From contig JAFRKN010000017.1 of assembly GCA_017431725.1 (NCBI GenBank), positions 83,232-147,231 on the forward strand: a stretch of 64,000 nucleotides of DNA, read 5' to 3'. The position numbers were made by a program, and so were the translations under genes. Source of the stretch: Candidatus Saccharimonadota bacterium. GTDB taxonomy: Bacteria; Patescibacteriota; Saccharimonadia; Saccharimonadales; Saccharimonadaceae. Shown in pieces: positions 1 to 8,057 of this stretch. The notes under the pieces are model-generated. The model worked only from the letters and a program-made list of their open reading frames with translations. It ran no database searches and was not told the origin of the DNA. Positions within the stretch are counted from its first letter, which is position 1. Every line of letters starts with the position of its first letter.

Positions 1-2
1 TA

Positions 3-269
3 TTAAAAAATCAAGAACACGAACTCCTCGACTACGCTATTATTCCAATCTCCGAACACGAATATAAAACCGCTTTTGAACTAGCCAGCAAATTAAGAAA
101 TAAAGATTATTATGTCACAGTCGTCCTCACAGACAAAAAACTTGCCGATAAATTATCCTATGCCACCAAAATTTCCAAAAATGGCATTGTCATCGGTGAA
201 AACGAAGTCGAATCTCAACAATTTTATGTCAAAAATTTCATCACCGGCGAAACTACTAACCTCTCTTAG
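3..269 (+). CDS. hisS: Histidyl-tRNA synthetase, C-terminal fragment (5' end outside window)
   Basis: An open frame runs from the window edge to TAG at 267-269, giving 88 residues. It reads as a class II aminoacyl-tRNA synthetase anticodon-binding domain: a conserved start (LLDYAIIPIS), alternating strands and helices, and a C-terminal block (GIVIGENE, then FYVKNFITGE) typical of the end of HisRS, which charges tRNA-His in the cytoplasm. The catalytic core lies upstream of the window. The following gene is also a class II synthetase on the same strand, 29 bases downstream but with its own promoter. ThrRS or ProRS share this fold, but the closing strand pattern fits HisRS best. The family is near certain; the exact amino acid specificity is inferred. 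Confidence 0.72.
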   Translation, partial: LKNQEHELLDYAIIPISEHEYKTAFELASKLRNKDYYVTVVLTDKKLADKLSYATKISKNGIVIGENEVESQQFYVKNFITGETTNLS

Positions 270-285
270 TTTTAAATCTATATGA

Positions 286-291
286 TATAAT
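286..291 (+). promoter_or_regulatory. -10 promoter element of glyS (leaderless)
   Basis: TATAAT preceded by ATGA, 7 bases before the glyS ATG. No recognisable -35 hexamer or Shine-Dalgarno is present, so the transcript should start at or next to the start codon. Confidence 0.6.
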
Positions 292-298
292 TAAAAAT

Positions 299-1651
299 AT
301 GAAAAAGTTAGAAGATATCGTAAGTTTATGCAAACGACGCGGGTTTATCTTTCCGGGTTCCGATGTTTATGGTGGTATGGCCGGAACTTGGGATTTTGGT
401 CCACTCGGCGTCAGCCTCAAGAAAAAAATCATGGATGCTTGGTGGGATTATTTTGTCGAAAAGCGCGAAGATATTTATGGTATCGACGCCGCAATTCTCA
501 TGAATCCCAAAACTTGGGTTGCTTCTGGCCACACTACCACTTTTGCTGACCCTCTAGTCGAATGTAAAGAATGTAAAGGTCGCTTTCGCGCCGACAAAAT
601 TGCCAATGGTGTCTCCGAATCAGTTACTACTGAAGAATTTTTAAACACTCATACTAAATGCCCAGTCTGTGGTCAAGAAAATTGGGGGCCCATCCGCAAA
701 TTCAACATGATGTTTAGAACCCACGTCGGCGCCGTCTTACCAGAAGACAACGAAGAAAACAAAGAGCTCGCCGAAAAATCAATCGCCTATCTCCGTCCCG
801 AAACTGCTCAGGGTATTTTTACCAATTACAAAAATGTCCTTGATACTCTCTACCCTGATCTTCCTTTTGGTCTCGCTCAACAAGGCAAAGCCTTCAGAAA
901 TGAAATCAGCCCTCGTGATTTTATTCTGCGCGACCGTGAATGTTCACAAATGGAAATTGAATATTTTGTGAATCCAGAAACTTGGGAAGAAAACTTCGAA
1001 ATTATGCGCCAAATGGAGCACGATTTTCTCGAAAATATCATCAAACTCCCTCAAGAAAATATCCACGAATTGGAAGTCTCAGCCGAAGATCGCGCCCATT
1101 ACTCCAAGCGCACCATCGATTTTATGTTTGATTATCCTAACGGCCAAGAAGAACTTATGGGGCTAGCTTATCGCACCGATTTCGATCTCAAAAACATCGA
1201 ACACGAATCCGGCAAATCCATGTCTTACCGAGATAAAATCACTGGCGAAAGCTTTATTCCTCATGTTATCGAACCATCCATTGGCGTTGAACGACTCTTT
1301 CTTGCTATTTTGTCTACAGCTTATACCGAAGACGAAATTAACGGCGAAAAACGTATCGTTCTCAAATTACCCGAAAATCTCGCCCCTTTCCGTTTTTGCG
1401 TTTCTCCGCTTCTCAAAAACAAACCTGAACTCGTCGAAAAAGCTAGAACTGTCTACAAAGCTCTTCGCCAAAAATATCGTAATGTCACTTGGGATGACTC
1501 AGGCAACATCGGCAAACGCTATCGTAAACAAGACGAAATCGGCACTCCCAAATGTATCGTTATTGACTTCGACACTTTAAAAGACGATACTGTAACCGTC
1601 CGCGACCGTGACACCACCAAACAAATCCGCACTAAAATCGACGAGCTTTAA
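299..1651 (+). CDS. glyS: Glycyl-tRNA synthetase (single-chain alpha2 type)
   Basis: 450 residues. Attaches glycine to tRNA-Gly in the cytoplasm. The N-terminus contains the GlyRS block SDVYGGMAGTWDFGPLG at about residues 21-37. A zinc-ribbon-like insertion has cysteines at about 89, 92, 121 and 124. Class II motif 2 is seen around FRNEISPRDF, motif 3 around GVERL, and the C-terminal anticodon-binding domain spans about 350-450. This is the dimeric bacterial/eukaryotic single-subunit form, not the alpha2beta2 GlyQ/GlyS form. The ATG at 299 is supported by a TATAAT ending 7 bases upstream, with no Shine-Dalgarno. It follows the putative hisS end directly. Confidence 0.95.
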   Translation: MKKLEDIVSLCKRRGFIFPGSDVYGGMAGTWDFGPLGVSLKKKIMDAWWDYFVEKREDIYGIDAAILMNPKTWVASGHTTTFADPLVECKECKGRFRADKIANGVSESVTTEEFLNTHTKCPVCGQENWGPIRKFNMMFRTHVGAVLPEDNEENKELAEKSIAYLRPETAQGIFTNYKNVLDTLYPDLPFGLAQQGKAFRNEISPRDFILRDRECSQMEIEYFVNPETWEENFEIMRQMEHDFLENIIKLPQENIHELEVSAEDRAHYSKRTIDFMFDYPNGQEELMGLAYRTDFDLKNIEHESGKSMSYRDKITGESFIPHVIEPSIGVERLFLAILSTAYTEDEINGEKRIVLKLPENLAPFRFCVSPLLKNKPELVEKARTVYKALRQKYRNVTWDDSGNIGKRYRKQDEIGTPKCIVIDFDTLKDDTVTVRDRDTTKQIRTKIDEL

Positions 1652-1687
1652 TTTTCAAAAAGTTAAAACTTATCAAACATCTTATGC

Positions 1688-1709
1688 TATAATAAAAGCA
1701 TAAAAGGAG
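1688..1709 (+). promoter_or_regulatory. Promoter and Shine-Dalgarno of the 1717 gene
   Basis: Extended -10 (TATGC then TATAAT, 1688-1693) followed by AAAGGAG at 1703-1709, 7 bases before the ATG. One of the minority of genes here with a leader and a good ribosome-binding site. Confidence 0.6.
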
Positions 1710-1716
1710 ATCTATT

Positions 1717-2262
1717 ATGGCTGAAAAGGCTGAAAAAAATCATAAAAATTTAATCATGTGGATTTGTGCCATCCTCGTCATCGCGGCAATAGTTATAGTT
1801 GCTGTAGTACTTGCAACGCGTGGTAGCGGAGCAATCGACGAATCTTATTTTAAATCAGACGACACTAAATACGTTCTCACTGTAGACGCAGAAGATATGC
1901 TCACAGAGGGCGAAGAATATGTCCCCATCAAATCTCACTTAGTTTATTACTATTCTGGTAACGAAATTACCAGTCTAAAATCTTATAATGAGTATGCCGA
2001 TGCAAATACTGCCAAAGCCGCCTACGAATACTATCAAAACAACGTCAGTAACGAAGATTATAAAAACATCGAATTAAACGGTAAATATGTTATCCTTACC
2101 GCTAACGAATCCGAATATGAAGGTACCACCGCAAACGATATCAAACAACAGCTAGAACTTATCGAAATGTACAAAAATATGGATTTTGACAGTATCGAAG
2201 AAGAAGACGCCACTATTGAACCAGAAGTCGAAGTCGACATCGAAGCAACAGAAGAAGAATAA
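1717..2262 (+). CDS. Hypothetical single-pass membrane-anchored exported protein
   Basis: 181 residues, family not recognised. A short Lys-rich cytoplasmic start is followed by one hydrophobic segment (about 14-33, rich in I, V and A). The exported domain of about 145 residues is acidic with many Tyr and Asn, and ends in an acidic tail (about 158-181, almost every second residue Glu or Asp). There is no lipobox Cys and no C-terminal sorting motif, so it is probably held by its N-terminal anchor with the acidic domain outside. It is monocistronic: promoter and AAAGGAG upstream, strong hairpin terminator after the stop. Function unknown. Confidence 0.7.
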   Translation: MAEKAEKNHKNLIMWICAILVIAAIVIVAVVLATRGSGAIDESYFKSDDTKYVLTVDAEDMLTEGEEYVPIKSHLVYYYSGNEITSLKSYNEYADANTAKAAYEYYQNNVSNEDYKNIELNGKYVILTANESEYEGTTANDIKQQLELIEMYKNMDFDSIEEEDATIEPEVEVDIEATEEE

Positions 2263-2278
2263 TCCACCTAATCTCAAA

Positions 2279-2306
2279 AACTAACCCTGCAGGGTTAGTT
2301 TTTTTA
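2279..2306 (+). terminator. Rho-independent terminator
   Basis: Perfect inverted repeat at 2279-2300 with 11-base halves (AACTAACCCTG and its complement) followed by a T run. An A run precedes it, so it could also work on the other strand. Separates the 1717 gene from ppa. Confidence 0.85.
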
Positions 2307-2309
2307 TGA

Positions 2310-2334
2310 TATAATATATCATACAATAAAGGAG
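2310..2334 (+). promoter_or_regulatory. Promoter and Shine-Dalgarno of ppa
   Basis: ATGA then TATAAT at 2310-2315 and AAAGGAG at 2328-2334, 6 bases before the ppa ATG. Confidence 0.6.
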
Positions 2335-2340
2335 AAAAAT

Positions 2341-2871
2341 ATGGCAGATTTTAATAAAATTTTAACACCCGGTGATTATGAAAAAAATGAACTCAACGTT
2401 GTTATCGAAATACCTACCGGTTCCAATCATAAAATCGAATGGGATCGCGAGCACGCTTGCTTTATGCTTGATCGCGTTGAACCTATTGCTTTTGCAAAAC
2501 CCTGCAATTACGGTTTTATCCCTCAGACCCTCGACGAAGACGGCGACGAGCTCGACGTTCTCATGATTACCGATCAACCCTTAACCACTGGCATTTGGAT
2601 GAAAGCCAAAATACTCGGCGTCATGAAATTCGTTGATGGCGGCGAAGTCGACGACAAAATCATTTGTGTTCCCGCCGACGACCGTAATAATGGTGATAAT
2701 TACAACAAACTAGCAGATTTGCCTAAACAGCTTCTAAAACAAATTGAATTTCACTTCAATCATTACAAAGACCTCAAAAAACCTGGCTCCACTGAAGTCA
2801 AAGGTTTCTTTGACACCGATGAAGCACAAAAAATTATTGCCGCCGCGATTAAGCGCTGGAACGACCGCTAA
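2341..2871 (+). CDS. ppa: Inorganic pyrophosphatase, family I
   Basis: 176 residues, the usual size of bacterial family I enzymes. Hydrolyses pyrophosphate to phosphate in the cytoplasm and pulls biosynthetic reactions forward. The metal-binding signature DEDGDELDVL is present at about residues 61-70, with the conserved GFIPQT just before it and substrate residues in the KIEWD and NYGFIP blocks. Its own promoter and Shine-Dalgarno precede it, behind a terminator. Its stop codon overlaps the end of the convergent recO gene by 4 bases. Assignment is secure. Confidence 0.96.
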   Translation: MADFNKILTPGDYEKNELNVVIEIPTGSNHKIEWDREHACFMLDRVEPIAFAKPCNYGFIPQTLDEDGDELDVLMITDQPLTTGIWMKAKILGVMKFVDGGEVDDKIICVPADDRNNGDNYNKLADLPKQLLKQIEFHFNHYKDLKKPGSTEVKGFFDTDEAQKIIAAAIKRWNDR

Positions 2872-3536
2872 AAAGCTTTAATAATTTTTAGGAGTCTTGG
2901 AATTTTTTCCTGGACTCCTTTTATTTTATTTATCACTGCTAATTTATTCGTCAAAATCATTCGCATAATTTTTATTTCATCCACACCAATCACCCCATCA
3001 ACTCGTTCCCTTAATGCCATTTCAGATTCATCCCAATCATATCTCTTGACAGCATCTAATTTTTCTCCATTAACGTCACGGAATAAATTAATTTCTTCAC
3101 CCGAAGCCTTTACTAAATTAAATAAAAACCATGTCTCTATCAAATCCAAATTATAATCACTGCCCAAAGCCAAAAAGCTCTGCCGAACTATCTCAAAATA
3201 ATCAGGATTATCAGAATGCTCCGCCGCTTTGCTAATTTTTTTCAAAATGTCTCCAGCAAGTCCAGTCTTATCTAAATCCTTCAAAATCCCACTATAAAAC
3301 TTCAACATTTTTGCACCAGTAATCACAAATAATTCAGATTTCCCTTGATGCAAATTTAGTTCCACCAGTGAAAACATTTCTATTCCACCCGCAAGTTTTG
3401 ATTTTTCTCGTCTCACCCCCTTCGCTATTGCCGATATTTTTCCCTCTGGTGTAATAATTTGTAAAATTCTATCCGCTTCCGCATAGTTAGTTCTTTTTAG
3501 TACATACCCTAACGTTTTTAAATCTCTACTCTGCAT
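2868..3536 (-). CDS. recO: DNA repair protein RecO
   Basis: 222 residues. RecO helps load RecA at gaps in the RecFOR pathway and anneals single strands. The N-terminal OB-fold is visible (RDLKTLGYVLKRTNYAEADR, then ITPEGKISAIAKGVRR), followed by a helical C-terminal domain. The zinc-finger cysteines found in many RecO proteins are absent and the protein is a little shorter than usual. The start overlaps the preceding receiver gene by 11 bases, so translation is probably coupled to the kinase/receiver pair. Its 3' end overlaps ppa by 4 bases. Confidence 0.85.
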   Translation of the reverse strand: MQSRDLKTLGYVLKRTNYAEADRILQIITPEGKISAIAKGVRREKSKLAGGIEMFSLVELNLHQGKSELFVITGAKMLKFYSGILKDLDKTGLAGDILKKISKAAEHSDNPDYFEIVRQSFLALGSDYNLDLIETWFLFNLVKASGEEINLFRDVNGEKLDAVKRYDWDESEMALRERVDGVIGVDEIKIMRMILTNKLAVINKIKGVQEKIPRLLKIIKAF

Positions 3537-3873
3537 ATTTTTTCACATATCTCTTTATATCTTCCGGCTTCATTGTCTCTTTATTCAAAATCCCCGCTAA
3601 TGTATAAGCAGCTAAATCTCTTTCGGAAAAATTCAAAGAGGAAATCACTACTACTGGAATTTTCGCCGTATCCGGATACGAAACTAATTCATTCAAAAAA
3701 GTAAAACCATCTGGGCCATCCAGCAAAATATCCAAAAAAATCAAACTTGGCAATTCCCCTTCCGAAATTGTTTCCATCGCTGCAATCGCATTTCCAAAAA
3801 TTCGCACCGGCAAATCCACCGCCCTACCAATACATTCAGCCATAATTTCATCATCCTCAATTACAAAAATCAT
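3526..3873 (-). CDS. Receiver-only response regulator
   Basis: 115 residues from the ATG at 3873. A longer frame to 3981 exists, but its first 36 codons lie inside the kinase gene and do not resemble a receiver. All receiver residues are present: acidic pair D7/D8, phosphoacceptor D48 (FLD), S78 and K98. There is no output domain, so it acts by protein contact (CheY- or Spo0F-like), not by binding DNA itself. It overlaps the kinase upstream by 17 bases and recO downstream by 11, so it should be the kinase's partner. Its effector is unknown. Confidence 0.82.
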   Translation of the reverse strand: MIFVIEDDEIMAECIGRAVDLPVRIFGNAIAAMETISEGELPSLIFLDILLDGPDGFTFLNELVSYPDTAKIPVVVISSLNFSERDLAAYTLAGILNKETMKPEDIKRYVKKYAE

Positions 3874-4549
3874 ACAAACTCGCCTGCCGAGAAACTGGCA
3901 ATTCAACATAAAAACTCGTTCCGTCACGATGCCTAATCGCTCCCACCTTTGCGTGCATATAGCGAGAAAATTTTGAAGCAATATAAAGTCCCAAACCCGA
4001 AGAACCTGGCCTCATTGCAATTGAGGTTGGCTTTTCAACCCAACCCCTTTTAATTTCTCGCCAAACATCAATTGGCAAAGCCGGTCCGTAATCTCTTATC
4101 ATAATTTTTACTCTTCCATTGGTGTCTTTTACAACTAACTCCGCCCGCGTTCCTTCCCCAGAATAATGCATTGCGTTTAATAAGAAATTATATACCACGC
4201 TATAAAGTAACTCTCGATTAGCCGTCACTAATTTGGCCCGATTAGAATATTTAATAAATAAATCTCTTTTATTATGGCTAAATAAATATCCTAACTCTCT
4301 CAAAACCCCATCACAAACCGCTCGCACCGCCACCGGTTCCATTTCAAACAATCCATCTTCTAGTCTTCTAATTTTTACTAAATCATTTACTTGTTTAATC
4401 GCTCGTTCCGAAACGGTTACCATTTCCGAACGAATATGCTCATTTTTAAAATTAAGATCACTAAAAGATAAAGCCAACTGTCTTAATACCGCAAGTGGCG
4501 CTTTAAGTTCATGCGCCGCCACCAAAATACCGTCAACCTCCTTTTCCAT
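3857..4549 (-). CDS. Soluble sensor histidine kinase without a recognisable sensor domain
   Basis: 230 residues. The HisKA box with H13 (HELKAPLAVL) lies almost at the N-terminus. It is followed by the dimerisation helices and a HATPase domain: N box NFLLNAMHYSG at about 118-128, G1 DYGPALP, G2 GSSGLGLYIA. No transmembrane segment, PAS or GAF domain is visible, so the signal must be cytoplasmic or come through a partner. The start is fixed by a TATAAT exactly 6 bases before the ATG (leaderless). First gene of a kinase-receiver-recO operon. Confidence 0.85.
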   Translation of the reverse strand: MEKEVDGILVAAHELKAPLAVLRQLALSFSDLNFKNEHIRSEMVTVSERAIKQVNDLVKIRRLEDGLFEMEPVAVRAVCDGVLRELGYLFSHNKRDLFIKYSNRAKLVTANRELLYSVVYNFLLNAMHYSGEGTRAELVVKDTNGRVKIMIRDYGPALPIDVWREIKRGWVEKPTSIAMRPGSSGLGLYIASKFSRYMHAKVGAIRHRDGTSFYVELPVSRQASLYDFCN

Positions 4550-4555
4550 ATCTTT

Positions 4556-4561
4556 ATTATA
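4556..4561 (-). promoter_or_regulatory. -10 element of the histidine kinase operon (leaderless)
   Basis: Read on the minus strand: TGTGA then TATAAT, 6 bases before the ATG at 4549; no Shine-Dalgarno. Confidence 0.6.
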
Positions 4562-4570
4562 TCACAAAAA

Positions 4571-5350
4571 CTAATCGTTAAAAACGACCGTAGCAAGTAG
4601 TTTATCAAAATCAGCTTGGAACAAAACTGAATCAGTCTGCAAAATTGCAGTCTTATCACGAATCTTAAAAGTCACAATAAATCCACTTAATTCTGTATTT
4701 GGTATTGTTCCCGTATAGCGGTTTGCCGTAATATTTTCATCTTTACCAATAGTAGTTGATACCATCGTCAAGTTCGAATCTTTTTTGTCCATTGCTTTCT
4801 GATATTCCTTAGAAACATTATCAAAACTCTTATTTACAATGGTTACTCTTAGCGCATTGATTGTTTCTTTCCCTACTGCATCAACCTGTATCGGGTTGAA
4901 ATATGCATTAAAATCTCCTCCCGTTGTTGCTGCTTTTGCTACATAAACGCTCCAAGTTTTTGGATATTCAAAAGTTAACTGTCCATAATCCGCCGGACCC
5001 GAAAAAATCTTATACGGATATTTTTCTCTCTCCAAAAATTCCGCCTCCATCTTTTGTGATTGCTCATCTTTGGCCTGCGCTACCGCAACCTCAATCTGTT
5101 CACCTACATCCGTGCTGATAGCATCATATTGCAAATACATCCAAATAAAAAGCCCAATAAAAGTCACTGCAATCAAAGAAACTACTATGATCGCAATAGT
5201 TTTTATCAAACTCTTCACATCCTTTTTTGACTCTGGCATCACCTGAACCTGTTGCACCATTGGCATTCCATTAGGTGCCATTGTCTGATAGCCCACTACT
5301 GGCTGACCAGGTTGCATCGGCTGAACTGGAGGCATCTGTCCATTATCCAT
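4571..5350 (-). CDS. Hypothetical membrane-anchored protein with Pro/Gln/Met-rich cytoplasmic tail
   Basis: 259 residues. The first ~40 are rich in P, Q, M and G, followed by a Lys patch (SKKDVKSLIK) and one transmembrane helix at about 48-72. A predicted coiled coil (about 80-110, acidic, Gln/Glu-rich) leads into an exported domain. That domain contains LTFEYPKTWSVYVA, a pattern resembling the start of PsbP/Mog1-like folds; this likeness is weak and unconfirmed. The Pro-rich tail is presumably inside the cell. Start supported by a TATAAT 6 bases upstream. Between xseB and the kinase operon; no clear partner. Confidence 0.68.
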   Translation of the reverse strand: MDNGQMPPVQPMQPGQPVVGYQTMAPNGMPMVQQVQVMPESKKDVKSLIKTIAIIVVSLIAVTFIGLFIWMYLQYDAISTDVGEQIEVAVAQAKDEQSQKMEAEFLEREKYPYKIFSGPADYGQLTFEYPKTWSVYVAKAATTGGDFNAYFNPIQVDAVGKETINALRVTIVNKSFDNVSKEYQKAMDKKDSNLTMVSTTIGKDENITANRYTGTIPNTELSGFIVTFKIRDKTAILQTDSVLFQADFDKLLATVVFND

Positions 5351-5356
5351 AAGTAA

Positions 5357-5362
5357 ATTATA
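5357..5362 (-). promoter_or_regulatory. -10 element of the 5350 gene (leaderless)
   Basis: Minus strand TGTGA then TATAAT, followed by 6 bases and the ATG. Confidence 0.6.
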
Positions 5363-5367
5363 TCACA

Positions 5368-5565
5368 CTATTTGCTAAAATCTTCCGACAAAACTTCAAT
5401 TTCATTTTTTAATTCATTTAAATCTCTTTCTATCTCTTTAGCAATTTGCATCGCTCCTTTATATTTTTTTACTGCCTCTTCCAGCTTAAAATCATCCGAA
5501 TAAAACCATTCCACCTCCGCATCTAGCTTCTCAATTTTTTGGTTTAAACTCATTTTTTCACTCAT
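5368..5565 (-). CDS. xseB: Exodeoxyribonuclease VII small subunit
   Basis: 65 residues, helical and charged, with the XseB pattern: an N-terminal helix (QKIEKLDAEVEWF), the LEEAVKKYKGAM block, and a second helix (IAKEIERDLNELKNEIEVL). XseB binds the C-terminal helices of XseA and is needed for exonuclease VII, which degrades single-stranded DNA to oligonucleotides. It starts 3 bases after the xseA stop, so it is co-transcribed. An internal Met five codons in (5553) is an alternative start. Confidence 0.88.
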   Translation of the reverse strand: MSEKMSLNQKIEKLDAEVEWFYSDDFKLEEAVKKYKGAMQIAKEIERDLNELKNEIEVLSEDFSK

Positions 5566-5568
5566 TTC

Positions 5569-6723
5569 TTACCTTTCTTTAATTTTTTTAATTTCCGCTT
5601 CAATTTCTTGTCTAAATGTTGTAATTTTTACAACATTACCAAGAGAAATCTTCCCACTCAAAATCGCATAGCCTTTTTCCAAAACTTTTTCCGGATTCAA
5701 AATTTCAAGCAATCTCATCTTATGTTCCAACGCCCCCATCAATTCTTTCAACTTATTTTTTATTACGTCAACACAGTTTTCCATCTTGTCTTGACACTGT
5801 TCCAACATTGGCTCAATATATTTTACAATAACCCCCCTAGAAATTTTTTCAACCTTTTCTCGATTTATTACTTTCGCTCGATTAATTTCTTGCAAAATCA
5901 CCTGTTCTGTTCGATCAATAATCTTCTTTACTTTGATTTTTTCTTCTACCTTATCTCGTGTCAACATTTCTGCCGCATTCGACGGTGTCGAAGCCCTTAC
6001 ATCGGCCGCGAGATCCGCCAAACTTTCATCCACCTCATGTCCAATTCCAGTTATCACCGGAATTTTACTCGCCGCAATTGCTCGTACCAATTTTTCATCA
6101 TTAAAACACGCTAAATCATCTGCCGAACCTCCCCCTCGCAAAATTGCAATCATTTCTACTTCACTTTTTTCATTAAAATAACTTAGTGCTCGCATGATTT
6201 GATCGGGCGCATCCAACCCCTGCACTTGTGTATGGGCAACCACCACCTTCATATCACCCCATCTCGCATTGATAATTTTAATAAAATCTGCATAACCCGC
6301 CGCTCCAGTAGAAGAAATTACCCCTAATTTAGTTAGATCTTTTGGGATAGGTCGCTTCTTGGCTAAGTCAAACAAACCCTCTTTCGTTAATTTCTTTTTT
6401 AACATTTCAAAAGCTTTTTTCAAATTTCCTTCACCCACTGGCTTAATCGCATCCACCGTAAAAGAAAATTTACCTAATTTTGTTATTTTTGGTTTTCCTC
6501 TTAACAAAACTTTCATTCCGTCTTCAATTGGTATCCGAAGTTCCCATAAAGGCATAAAACACGAGATACTCGATGTCTCATCCTTAACATCAAAAAACAC
6601 CCATTTGCCTTGGTTAATTTTAAAACTCGCCACCTCTCCTTCAATCAAAACTGTAGTATAAGCATAATCTAGCGTTTGGTTTACCACACCAATAAATTCC
6701 GTCGGGGTAAAACTATCCTTCAT
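5569..6723 (-). CDS. xseA: Exodeoxyribonuclease VII large subunit
   Basis: 384 residues from the ATG at 6723. The open frame continues to 6768, but those 15 codons are inside the upstream gene and do not fit the family. An N-terminal OB-fold (about 8-95: FTPTEFIGVVNQTL, then VLIEGEVASFKI) binds single-stranded DNA. The catalytic domain follows with GVISSTGAAGYADF, RGGGSADDL, PVITGIGHEVD and DVRASTPSNAAE. A long coiled region at the C-terminus binds XseB, which is encoded immediately downstream. The start overlaps the YbhN-like gene by 11 bases. Confidence 0.94.
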   Translation of the reverse strand: MKDSFTPTEFIGVVNQTLDYAYTTVLIEGEVASFKINQGKWVFFDVKDETSSISCFMPLWELRIPIEDGMKVLLRGKPKITKLGKFSFTVDAIKPVGEGNLKKAFEMLKKKLTKEGLFDLAKKRPIPKDLTKLGVISSTGAAGYADFIKIINARWGDMKVVVAHTQVQGLDAPDQIMRALSYFNEKSEVEMIAILRGGGSADDLACFNDEKLVRAIAASKIPVITGIGHEVDESLADLAADVRASTPSNAAEMLTRDKVEEKIKVKKIIDRTEQVILQEINRAKVINREKVEKISRGVIVKYIEPMLEQCQDKMENCVDVIKNKLKELMGALEHKMRLLEILNPEKVLEKGYAILSGKISLGNVVKITTFRQEIEAEIKKIKER

Positions 6724-7759
6724 TTCTGCCTCGAATCGCTTTGTAGTATGGCCATGATCCCGAAACAATCGTAAACAATAAAGTAATCACTCGTGTCATC
6801 ACCGTCACAATCGTTGCCGTCGGGAAATCCACTCCTAATGCAATCATCACCCCGGCCATTCCTAATTCATATAATCCGTATGGGACAATCCCATCAAACA
6901 CCGAACCTATCGCTTCTCCAATCATAATAAAAGGCAAAATTTCTGGTCTTCCTAACGCAATTGCCACAATCCAATAAGTCGATATCTCCAAAACACTATA
7001 AGCAATCCCCCACAAAGCTGGCTTTTTTAAATATCTTTTATTTTCCCGCGCTATTTTTACATTTTCGTAAATATCACTAAAATATTCATTTACCGATTTA
7101 TTTTTAATTAATCGCTTTTTTCGTCCAAAAGTAATAATACGCGAAAAGACACCTAATACTTTTTCCACAATCCTCGAAAAAAAGTCCACTCGCTTTTTGC
7201 TACTAGCAATAAAAATTACAAACCACAAAACAAAAAACACGCCCATATTCATAATCAAAGCCAGCGGGATAATCCATTCAGCTCCACTCGGAATTAAATC
7301 TAAAGCCAGTAATATTAATATAGCAATCAAGGCCTGTAGATAATTGATTACCGTCGTCACGGCATATCTAAACACATACAAAAAACTAGCTTGCCCCGCC
7401 GAAACTCCAAATGGCGACAAACGATAAGTCAGAAATGCCAAACCCCCAACACCTCCAGCCGGCACTGCTCGGTTCACAAAATTTAGTTCCGTCGAAATCC
7501 TTAAAATCTCTTTATTTGAAAAATTTTTTTGCATTTTTTTGTTTCTAAGATAAGCAAAGAAAATCTGACCACAAGCGTAATACATCAAAAGCTGTTCTGG
7601 GATAAGCAATAACAAAACTAAAACATTGGTTTCTTGCAGATGGTCCAAAGTCTCCAAAATATCCGACCAATTCAAATAAACCACATACGCCACCAAAACT
7701 ATCGTCAAAATAATCAAAACCGTCCGAAACGAAAACCATTTACGATTTTTTTTAGCCAT
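6713..7759 (-). CDS. YbhN/AglD-like (LPG synthase transmembrane region) integral membrane protein
   Basis: 348 residues with about seven hydrophobic segments. It resembles the UPF0104 / lysylphosphatidylglycerol synthase transmembrane family. Family-typical blocks are VNRAVPAGGVGGLAF at about 94-108 and FDGIVPYGLYELGMAGV near the C-terminus, where Pro/Gly/Glu positions are conserved. The soluble aminoacyl-transfer domain of true MprF is absent, so it is more likely a lipid or lipid-linked precursor transporter or regulator than an LPG synthase. Start supported by TATAAT 6 bases upstream. First gene of an operon with xseA and xseB, with no obvious functional link. Confidence 0.82.
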   Translation of the reverse strand: MAKKNRKWFSFRTVLIILTIVLVAYVVYLNWSDILETLDHLQETNVLVLLLLIPEQLLMYYACGQIFFAYLRNKKMQKNFSNKEILRISTELNFVNRAVPAGGVGGLAFLTYRLSPFGVSAGQASFLYVFRYAVTTVINYLQALIAILILLALDLIPSGAEWIIPLALIMNMGVFFVLWFVIFIASSKKRVDFFSRIVEKVLGVFSRIITFGRKKRLIKNKSVNEYFSDIYENVKIARENKRYLKKPALWGIAYSVLEISTYWIVAIALGRPEILPFIMIGEAIGSVFDGIVPYGLYELGMAGVMIALGVDFPTATIVTVMTRVITLLFTIVSGSWPYYKAIRGRNEG

Positions 7760-7765
7760 AAAATA

Positions 7766-7771
7766 ATTATA
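7766..7771 (-). promoter_or_regulatory. -10 element of the YbhN-like/xseAB operon (leaderless)
   Basis: Minus strand TATGC then TATAAT, exactly 6 bases before the ATG at 7759. Confidence 0.6.
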
Positions 7772-7784
7772 GCATAATTTAATT

Positions 7785-8057
7785 TTAGCGGACTTCTACT
7801 CTCACTCTTGGTAAAGATTTACCTGAAAAATGCGTCTTTTTCGTTTTGACAAAAGTTACCACTCCATCCTTTGCAGCATGAATCGTAAAATTACGCGACA
7901 TATAAGTACCTGGTCCAGCAATCTTGGTAGCACCAGTTTGGCGCACCAAAACTTCGCCGTTTTTGACTTTTTGACCACCAAAACGTTTAACGCCAAGCCT
8001 TTGACCAGCATTATTATGAACATTCTTGGCGGTACCGCCAGCTTTAACGTGTGACAT
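7785..8057 (-). CDS. rpmA: 50S ribosomal protein bL27
   Basis: 90 residues. bL27 sits near the peptidyl transferase centre with its N-terminus reaching the tRNA CCA end. The core QRLGVKRFGGQKVKNGEVLVRQ is diagnostic, as is KIAGPGTYMSRNFTIHAAKDG. The N-terminus begins directly at SHVKAGG, with no Firmicutes-type cleavable extension. The asparagine stretch (NVHNNAG) replaces the usual Gly/Arg/Asp run. It starts at the base after the methyltransferase stop codon, with AAGGA 9 bases upstream, so it is translated from the tyrS-methyltransferase transcript. bL21 is not adjacent, unlike in most bacteria. Confidence 0.97.
   Translation of the reverse strand: MSHVKAGGTAKNVHNNAGQRLGVKRFGGQKVKNGEVLVRQTGATKIAGPGTYMSRNFTIHAAKDGVVTFVKTKKTHFSGKSLPRVRVEVR

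Noticed and set aside
3874..3981. 36-residue N-terminal extension of the receiver protein
   Set aside because: It lies within the kinase gene in another frame and has no family similarity; MIFVIEDDE at 3873 is a normal receiver start.
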